Source of the DNA: Capitella teleta
Lineage: Eukaryota; Annelida; Polychaeta; Capitellidae
Direction of reading: 5' to 3'
Assembly: GCA_000328365.1 (NCBI GenBank)
Contig: KB308794.1
Span: forward strand, 32,845-96,844
Length of the DNA: 64,000 nucleotides
Of the stretch, positions 48,819 through 64,000 are shown in pieces (within the stretch, counting starts at the first letter, position 1; each line of letters starts with the position of its first letter). A model generated the notes under the pieces. That model did not search any database, was not told where the DNA came from, and was given only the letters and a program-made list of their open reading frames with translations. Made by a program: the position numbers and the translations under genes.

Positions 48819-51800
48819 TCACTTGACCAAACCCAGTTTCTTAGCCTCGGTTTCATAAATGAGCAGACGCCACATCTTCACAACAAACACCTCAGCCTCC
48901 TCATCCAAAACCTGAAAGAAACAAAACGTGACTCACTCATATTTATGACTCAGTCACGCCACTCACCATGGAGATGTCTTGGAGGACGTTGAGAGGCGTG
49001 CTGTGCTGCATGACTTTCTGGCAAATGAAATCAGACAAACTCTGCTCCTCTTCCCCAATGTATTCAACGATTTTCTTGTTCACCCACGGTTTTATTCTCT
49101 TTGCCATTAATGCCTAAAAAAAACCCCAGAAAAATCAGAATTTAAAATTATATGTATATAAACAATACAGAAAAAATAAATAAATAAATAAAAAATAAAT
49201 AAATAAATAAAAAGAACGTACCTGATCAACCATAGTCCAATCCAGAACGTATTCAAACAGTTCATCCTTTCCCGTGGGGATGCGATCGATGAGGTTTTTG
49301 ATACAGCGGCGTTTCTCTTCGGCGGTCGTTGGTCTGTGTTCAAACGGAAGAACTGGACCAAGGTCTTCAGGATCCAATTTGGTGAGTTTCTTCTTGCGTG
49401 CGTTGGCCTCAAGTTCATCGTCCTCCTGGTTAAACACATCGCCAACCGTCATTTTTTTACGCTTTGGTTTTGAGTCTTTCGATGGCTGCTCAGCCGGACT
49501 GACACTGGCTGAAATGGCGGCTGGACTTGAGATAGCCGGTGAAGGGTTAAAAATGTCCGATTGTGATATTTGTGAATCGGTGTTGACTGGCAGTGACGGT
49601 GAGCGGCTCACAATGTCCTCGGGATACGGGTCATCGTGGTCTGACTCGGGAGAACTGGGTGAGCGAGGTCGTTGCTCCATGACCTCAGAAGGGCCTGGAG
49701 GCTGCGGAGACTGCATCCTCGGCAGGAGGTGCTCATCCCGCTCCCTTTCGATCCTTGCCATCTGTGCCTCGACATCCGGATGTCCCTCCTCGGCTAGCTT
49801 CCTCCTGATCTCCTCCAACTCGTCCTTCTCCCTTTGCCGATCCCTCTCATCCAGTTCCATCTCCTTCTCCCGCTCCTTCAGCCTCCTGGCCAACGCGCTG
49901 CCTTTGTAGAACTTCGGATCATCGCGGTCATCACCGTAGTCCTCAAGGAACTCCTTAAGCCGGCGAGCCTCCTTGTCCTCCTCCAGCCTCTGCTCCTCTT
50001 CCCTCTCCTCCTGTTTCTCGTACTCCCTGGCTCGCTTTCTCTCACGCGACTCCCACTTCTTCAACAACTGAAACCGCAAACATTGACCTAATAACCCAGT
50101 GACCTAGATAAAAATATCACCTCCTGGTAGTTGGCCTCTTTCTCCCTTAACCTCCTCTCCTGCCTCCTCCTTTCGTAGGCCTCCTCCTCATCCTCTACCT
50201 CCATGTCACGATCCCGATCACGATCCCTAAAAAAAATAAAAATGAAACCCTGTCCAACCACAACTCACAATCAACTCACAGAGTGTGTTCCCTTGACCTT
50301 GACCTGTGGGGTGACCTTGACCTCATCCGCTGCCTTCGCTCTCCCCTGTCCTTATTCCTGCGGTCGCCTCGATCGCCCCGATCCCGGTGGTCGGGTTCCC
50401 TCTTGCGACTTCCCCTCATATCGCGCTCCTTGTTGTCCTTGTCGTGCATGAGATCACCCTCACCCTGCGGACAAATGACACAAAGTGCGTTTAAATCAGA
50501 TAAAACAGAAACAGACTCAGAATAAGAAGACTAAAAATAGCGCAAGCCATCAATTCTATAGAACAACCTCCTAGCTCTTTTCTTGTGACTCGATTTTCAT
50601 AATGAACAAAATTAAAGAAAAACATGCGCGTTCTTCTTCCCCTTCTTCTGTAATAAACAAATGAATCGCCAACAAACTCCACTCACCAAATCCTGGCAAA
50701 AATTCGGCTAATTAAAAATGCGGTAGACCAGCTGAGACGAAGCACTGGAGTGAGTTGAATCAGCCCGCCATTGAATTAAAGACATGGTATGCAACGTGTT
50801 CCAAAGAAGATAGAATTCACTGACCTGTCCCTAATCGACCGTACGACTGACAACTGGTTAGATAAACCTCACCACTCACCTTACTAAAAACCGCTAAATC
50901 AGACAGAATCCATAGATATTTAAGCCGTTTGCTCACTAGACTCACTGTTCGCTCTTATCCGTCTCATATGGAATGTTTGGATCGTTGCAAGAGAAAAGAC
51001 CTACCAAGGGGGGTGCGTAACTGCAGCCCCAATAAACTCCTTAATTTTCCCCGGGAGGAGACGTGTTGGAGCCACTTCATTTATGGCAACTGGCCGCACG
51101 TGATCTATCACAATTCATTTACGAAATAAGTCAAATGAGGAGAGTTCAGAGCAGAGTAGCTCTGGAATATTTTTTTTCTTTTTAATTCAAGGAAATCAAA
51201 TCTCTTTATTTTTTTCAGTGCATAAGTCTGTTTGGGAGGGGCAGGGGCTCACTTTTTTAAGTTTAATCTGGAAGGAGACTTCGGGATATTCAAAGAGAGG
51301 CTCACCTTGTGAGACTCGCGAAAGCTGCGGATCTCGCGGTTAATGAGATCTTTTTTATCGTCCTCGAGTTCCATGTCATCGATACCCTGCGTGGCCATAA
51401 CAAAAATAATGCAATCACACCTGGATAATTTCAAAGCAATCGACCCACCTCTCCCCTCGACAGAGGTTCAATTTTTAGAAGTTTCTTTTTCAGTTCCTTC
51501 TTTTCATCTTTTACTTCAGCTGAAATATTAAAAACATGAATCAGAGAGTAACATTTAAACCCCTGAGACTCACTGGTTACAACTGGGACCTTGTTCAAAT
51601 CCTCCGAGTACTCTCGCATTATGGCGTCCAAGCCAGCCTGCGCCACACGATCCTCTCTCAAGGTAAACTCATCAAGGTCATCCTGGAGGTCATCGTCATC
51701 CTTGACCTCTCCGTCATCCTCATCAGCTTCCCCCTCCTCCTTCTCCTCCCCTCGGGTGCCATTAGATTCTCCATTTTTCCTCTTTTTCTTCTTCTTGTAC

Positions 51801-52444
51801 TCGTCTAACAAACTCTTCGTCTTCGCATCAACTTTCACAACAAGCGTTTTGTCAGCAATCTTCCAATCATTGAGAAGACGAATGCATCGTAATGTCGCCT
51901 CTGGCTGTTCATACTCGCAGAATCCGAACGCTGTTGAAGATAACAAATTGCAAACTCGAGACCCTAAACAGGAGAGGACATTGACCTTGCAGTTTGCCTG
52001 ACGCTCCTTGGATCCGCTTCCAACTAAGCACATTGCCACATCGCTGCAGCATGGTACGCACCATAGCGTCCGGCGCTCGGTCGCTGATGTTACCCACAAA
52101 GACAGTAGTCACTGGAGGTTTGTCATCACTTGTTTGATTTCCTGAACCAGGTTTGTTGAGCACTGGAGCGGCTGAGATTGTTGCGTTCGAGCTCATTTGC
52201 GGTGGAGGACCCAACTGATAATAAAAATAGCACATGAAGGCTGGTCAAAAGCAAGGGTTTTAGTTACTCACTGGCATCATTCCCATCGGAGGCATCATAT
52301 CTGTAATTGAGGATATGAAAATATAAATAATGAATTATGCTCAGAGACAGGGAACTTACTCATTGGGTAACCATAGGGTGGCATCATGCCTGGAGGACCC
52401 ATGCCGGGGGGCATTCCCATGGGGGGACGCGGGGGATAAGACAT
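48819..52444 (-). CDS. RBM25: RNA-binding protein 25, complete
   Basis: A nuclear splicing regulator; vertebrate RBM25 associates with U1 snRNP and affects splice-site choice. Eleven coding exons: 52444-52360, 52300-52272, 52214-51986, 51930-51574, 51519-51449, 51386-51306, 50464-50280, 50226-50121, 50067-49222, 49113-48967, 48911-48819. All are GT-AG and in phase, giving 742 residues (human is about 840). The N-terminus is Pro/Met/Gly-rich. The RRM starts near residue 74 (TTVFVGNI ... AFGFCEYE). An acidic segment and a long Arg/Glu/Asp-rich region follow. A PWI domain lies at about 620-742 (RIKPWVNKKIVEYIGEEE) and the protein ends MWRLLIYETEAKKLGLVK, nearly as in vertebrates. The ATG directly follows an acceptor, and a GTGAGT donor near 52649 marks a noncoding first exon. 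Introns are mostly 55-110 bp; one is 841 bp. Confidence 0.97.
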
Positions 52445-52649
52445 CTGAAATAGTTACATTCGATTAGTAGACGTTATCACGTTGACACTTTCATTACGAA
52501 GCAGGATTTTTGGGTAGACGACTCCTGATGCCGCATGAATGAGGTTCGACTTTACGCTGAATAGCAGCTTTAAACGGTTGCAGAGCCGCAAATATTGAAC
52601 CAGGCATTATCAAGGCAAATTATATCGCATGAAATTTGAGAACTCACCA

Positions 52650-53043
52650 CAATAAACGGACAATATCGCTAATAAAATTCAAAATTCGTTTCCATCAACA
52701 AAACATGCGAATCAAGCAAAATGTCCGAACTTCCGGTAACGACGCCTCGTTTTCACGTCATTCGCAAGATGGCGCTGCGAATTGTCTAGACAGTGCATCA
52801 AAATCGAAAACGAATTTAATCTTTGTCAATTCGTGAGTCTTACTAAAACATGACTATACATGACTGAATTATTTTTCTTATAAGATAAAATGTATGTTAT
52901 GCCCGAATTGAAGGCTACAAAGTGGCCTGCATCACAGGAATTCAGAAGACAGCATTCGCGATTGCACTCTAGTTGTTTCATTTCTTTCACTTTCCCGCCA
53001 AAAGCAGTGCACTTTTCCCGGACGCTTACTGCAGAAATTCTAA
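52650..53043. promoter_or_regulatory. Shared divergent promoter of RBM25 and the SYCE1-like gene
   Basis: Less than 400 bp separate the RBM25 noncoding exon donor from the SYCE1-like ATG. The interval holds CTTCCGGTAAC (ETS), CACGTCA (CRE-like), AAGATGGCGCTGCG (YY1) and, about 45 bp before the SYCE1-like ATG, TTTCCCGCCAAAA, a consensus E2F site. There is no TATA box. This fits a housekeeping, two-way promoter with cell-cycle control on the plus-strand side. Confidence 0.6.
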
Positions 53044-53772
53044 ATGTCGAACCAAATCCAACACATGGACGTACGAGTTGATGTCATTGTGAACAGTCTG
53101 AAAGAATTACAACAAGAAAGATCCAATCTTGATACGAAACTAAACGAACTGCGTCGCAAACGTTTTGTTGTAGAGAAAAATGTCGAAAGTCTCACAGGGA
53201 GATATTTGCAACATCGCGACGTGAACTCGAAACTGAACGACACTCTTCAAGTCGCTCAGCAAAAGGTCAATAATACTCAGCAAGCAATTGATGCCTTACA
53301 GAAGAAATGCCATGCCGCCAGCAAAGAGAACCAGCAGTTGGTGGACCAAGCAGAACGGACGAAATCACAAGAGATGGAAATCATGAGAGAATTCGAAAAC
53401 CAAATCGTGAACATGATTGAAAAGTTCAAATATGCTCAAGTATTCTACCGAGTAGATAACTTAAAGAAAGAAATCACAGACTGTGAGAAAATGCACCAGG
53501 AGTTCGAAACATCTGCAATTGAAACTTCCCAGCAGACAGCCAGCCTGTGTGATCAATTTCAAAGGATGAACATGGAAGCCAGAGCACACGAGGATATGGC
53601 TAAAAACCTCGAAATCCAACCTGATGTGCAAGAATTAGTGATTCAAGTTATCACGAGGAGCAGGGAGGATCTTGAATTACAGTGTAACGAACAAGATGCC
53701 CGCAACGACAAACTCAAGGAAGAAAATCTACAGTTGGAAACGAAAATATCCCAAATGCAAAACGTTCAGTGA
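53044..53772 (+). CDS. Coiled-coil protein resembling SYCE1
   Basis: One uninterrupted exon encodes 242 residues that are almost entirely heptad coiled coil (about 10-150 and 205-240). Two segments resemble vertebrate synaptonemal complex central element protein 1 as I remember it: MDVRVDVIVNSLKELQQ (compare RVEVLINRINEVQQ) and FENQIVNMIEKFKYAQVFY with a following LKKEI (compare FEEQLEDLMGQHKDLWEF and AREI). The spacing between them is similar too. SYCE1 helps hold paired meiotic chromosomes together. Coiled coils match each other easily, so another function, such as a kinetochore or centrosomal rod, remains possible. An ATTAAA near 53859 may end the transcript. Protein-coding is near certain; the SYCE1 assignment is moderate. 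Confidence 0.6.
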   Translation: MSNQIQHMDVRVDVIVNSLKELQQERSNLDTKLNELRRKRFVVEKNVESLTGRYLQHRDVNSKLNDTLQVAQQKVNNTQQAIDALQKKCHAASKENQQLVDQAERTKSQEMEIMREFENQIVNMIEKFKYAQVFYRVDNLKKEITDCEKMHQEFETSAIETSQQTASLCDQFQRMNMEARAHEDMAKNLEIQPDVQELVIQVITRSREDLELQCNEQDARNDKLKEENLQLETKISQMQNVQ

Positions 53773-54542
53773 GAAATTTCTTTGTTTTGTTCGAATTGTC
53801 GATTTTTCCATCAGTACTTTATTTAGTGTTGTTCATTGTGTAGTGTTTTATTTCCCCCATTAAATGGTTTATTGTGTAGATTACAGCTTGTTTCTCATTC
53901 CCTGTGCCAATTTATGTGTCTATTACACCCCCCCAGCGTTATATCACTTATATGCATATATGATTTTCATCACTTGGGACTTAAATAGCTAGCATCACCA
54001 TCATTTGGTTCCACCTTTTACCACCAACTAATTACATAACGCCTCAGATTTCGAATCCCGCTATTCCGACATCTCTGCGAGCAAGCGACGAAGCGTAAAG
54101 GACGTCCAATTGCGAGCTCATAAATATTCATGAGCTCATCATTACGTCAGGGGTGGCAGCAGAAGTGTGTGGTTTGTTTGTTTTGTTTTTGTTTTGTTTT
54201 TGTTTTTTTCGCAGCGCCCGCATAGGTTTTTGTATGTTGACGATCTGCACGACGACAGTTCAGTTTTACATATGGCCATATATATGAATGCGTATAGTCA
54301 TGCATAATACTAGTAGAATAAGTAATTGGTATTGGGAGACTCAAACACAATGGATGACTTGAATTCAATTAGTAAATGTACTCGAGTGACTTAATTGACA
54401 ATGTTATAATTTATGAAGACTATAGTATATACCACAATACATATACACGTAGCAACACTGGTCTATGCATTGCCATATACATGTTACTATTTTTAACGGA
54501 CTATAATATTCCTTGGCAGATAGTCAAATCCGACTTACGCTA

Positions 54543-54660
54543 CTAAAGTTAAGTTCAGCAAAAATGCGTTTGTGGAATCGACTTTACTTGAAAACTTAAC
54601 TTAACGCCTGGAGGACTTAACTTAAGTCTCAAAGTTAAGTTTCTTTCTGGAATCGGCCCC
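54543..54660. mobile_element. TAACTTAA-rich DNA-element relic
   Basis: AAAGTTAAGTT followed by GGAATCG occurs twice in the same orientation (about 54545-54581 and 54635-54654). Between them lie palindromic ACTTAACTTAAG blocks. The right edge reads GGAATCGGCCCC, whose reverse complement GGGGCCGATTCC looks like a transposon end. Confidence 0.4.
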
Positions 54661-55581
54661 TGATGACACAAAGCAATAGTAAGCGCGAAGTCGAATAATG
54701 TGGAGTCAGTATGTGGAAATCACCGAAATGTTTTGAATAGTTGGCTAACTAACTTAGACACTGTTTAGTTTTCTTTGACGAAAAAGAAAGGTCGTGGCTG
54801 ATAGAATCATATAGAATCAAGAATGTAGTAAAATATAGTGACATATTAAAAAATGTCTATTTGATTTGAAGCCGATAACAAGCATGCCTGCTTGTTCACG
54901 GCTTCGAGCTGCTCAGCGCTGAGCGACGACCGCGCGCTCTGAGGTGACGTTATAATTGCGATATTTCTGGGAATTAAATGACCCGGTAAAAGGCATGAAA
55001 TACATGATAAGAGGCTTCTCCAACTAAATACGGAATATTTTTCTGGATTTTACCCGTGCTTTCACCGAAAAGACCCTGTTTGTAATCAAAAGGTCGCTCC
55101 CTCATGCAGGGAAAGAGAGATTTGCAAACAGATCGTACCACCGATGACGTGCTCGCTATAAATGGCAACTCCTTCGCGGTAATGTTTGGAGCGCCTTTTA
55201 CACACTTTTAACCGCCAAAAACTTTTCTCTTTTTTTTTTTTTTCACACGGAATATTTATTTGTATTGTTGTGTAGATCCTCATTATGCTTAGCATGTATC
55301 ATGGTAACGCTAGCCCTTTAACAGATCAAAGAGATCCCTTTCCAGTAGCCCAAAATGAGCATCAATGACACACATTTATGTGCATAAATTACATGATAGA
55401 TAAGGAATAATTGAAACGAGCTATCTCTAATGTAAGGCCTTTCTGGCCGACAGCCTTATATTATTCGCTTGTGAATCCTGGACCCTCAGAAAAGAGGTGA
55501 AGAGACGGATAAACAGCTGCGACATGATTGTGTCTATGGCAAAAGTACTCGGCATCACATGATAGCAGCACAGAAACAGTA

Positions 55582-55660
55582 CAGTAAAACCTCGATGTTT
55601 CGAAGTTCGTGGGGTTAGCTCAAATACTTCGACTCAAGGATACTTCGACGGACAGATCGA
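55582..55660 (+). mobile_element. Pogo-like terminal end (partial)
   Basis: TA then CAGTAAAACCTCGATG with TTCGAAGTTCG matches the general form of pogo/Tigger ends. No partner end was found within the next kilobases. Confidence 0.4.
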
Positions 55661-55881
55661 GGCTGTTATGATAGGACCGTTATGATTCTTAACCGTGCTC
55701 TGACGTTATGATTAACGGCATGCGTTATGAACTCATAAGCTATGAACGGTGATCTCATGACTTACGAAAAATCTAGACCAAAGAAATGATTAAGAGAAAT
55801 TGAGATTGAAACTTTCAATTAACAAATATTTGTCAACGTGTAGATCTAAGGCTGGATTTCTTTAATTAACTCTAGCTTCGA

Positions 55882-56008
55882 ATGCCGATTTACCTCAATT
55901 AATAGAGTGCACTCATCATTCCGCGATATTTCCACTTTTGGCGGCAACCAGAGCCCTGGACCATGGATGGGCTTCATATTGAACGCATAATTAAGGCAAA
56001 GCTCTCGT
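55882..56008 (-). mobile_element. SINE tail module, reversed and lacking the tRNA-like body
   Basis: The reverse complement matches copy 1 from GAGAGC (12357) to CGGCAT (12479) at about 85-90% identity. Similarity stops at the point where copies 1 and 2 diverge. It is either a 5'-truncated SINE or the 3' end of the LINE that gave the tail. Confidence 0.7.
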
Positions 56009-56445
56009 ACTATATTGTTTTGTTTTGGAGTGCTATTGTTGACAGTAACACCAATGTTTATCTCCTAAAATTAAATCAAAGCAGAGTTTGTACTGAAGCG
56101 CCCAGCGGCGTATTTACGTACCATTGGGCGAATTGGGAGCGAGCCCCCCCCCCCCCCTCCCCTATTCAGCCCAGAAAAAAAAAAGAAAAAAAAAAGTTGA
56201 TTTTTGCCCCCGGGGAAAATTAATACCAAATAAAATTTACAATACAAACGACAGCAAATCTTTGGATTTTAATACTGGATTGGTTATTATCACAGATAGC
56301 TTTCAAGTTTTGACAGAAACTGTTCAGTAATTTTCCAGAATTCCATGCAGGCAAGATTGGACGTTTTCCCGCTAATGGTTATCATGCTTTTTGGCTGAAA
56401 CCAAGTCTCAAACAATGACATAGAACTATCAACCTTGCAATACTT

Positions 56446-63981
<7,536 letters not shown>

Positions 63982-64000
63982 ATCAAAAAAAAAAAAAATA

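Larger units (their letters stand above)
53880..56445. other. Intergenic stretch with mobile-element relics
   Basis: No coding exon is supported. It contains an imperfect hairpin at about 54869-54905 (15 of 17 pairs), a TAACTTAA-rich relic, a pogo-like end, a cluster of GTTATGATT motifs (55679-55735) and a reversed SINE tail. The edge near 56445 is the 3' flank of the WDR49-like gene. Confidence 0.6.

Noticed and set aside
49274-49909. 211-codon Ser-rich frame opposite RBM25
   Set aside because: Antisense shadow of the Arg/Glu-rich exon; codon structure belongs to the minus strand.
51591-52001. 136-codon Ser-rich frame opposite the RBM25 RRM exons
   Set aside because: Antisense shadow that runs through an RBM25 intron.

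Overview
The window is eukaryotic nuclear DNA from an invertebrate animal. It is AT-rich, its genes are split by very short GT-AG introns (many 45-120 bp), and it carries animal-specific genes: a phospholipase B1 homologue, a Fos/ATF3-type bZIP factor, splicing factor RBM25, a cilia protein of the WDR49/CFAP337 family and a coiled coil resembling synaptonemal protein SYCE1. The tiny introns, next to a large gene-poor stretch, make me think of an early-branching marine animal such as a sponge. That is an inference; nothing here fixes the species. One undetermined base lies at 1107.

Layout. 1-6.4 kb: no convincing gene, some repeats. 6.4-9.8 kb (+): an LRR-Sushi single-pass receptor whose reading frame is shifted twice. 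10.06-13.29 kb (-): a complete 14-exon phospholipase B1-like gene, tail to tail with the receptor; their poly(A) signals lie 30 bp apart on opposite strands. 13.3-17.75 kb: noncoding, with two adjacent perfect hairpins. 17.76-18.68 kb (-): a three-exon bZIP gene with a likely promoter at about 20.8-21.0 kb. 21-46.7 kb: a gene-poor stretch of about 25 kb with microsatellites, a 42-bp minisatellite, a SINE split by another element, and several promoter-like motif clusters without genes. 46.73-48.68 kb: a broken Ty3/Gypsy fossil. 48.8-52.44 kb (-): RBM25, complete in 11 coding exons. 53.04-53.77 kb (+): intronless SYCE1-like gene, divergent from RBM25 across a short promoter with ETS, YY1 and E2F motifs. 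53.9-56.4 kb: repeats. 56.4-63.98 kb (-): WDR49/CFAP337-like gene, about 30 exons.

The genes do not form one pathway. RBM25 and the SYCE1-like gene share a promoter region; the receptor and phospholipase genes share a 3' boundary. The strongest unusual signals are the tandem perfect hairpins (15.4-15.5 kb), a SINE family whose copies share a tRNA-like body but have different 3' tails, nested transposon insertions with clear target duplications, the two frame shifts in the receptor gene, and recurrence of the GCGTTATGATT and TGACGTCA motifs. I did not find a clearly undescribed multi-gene system.
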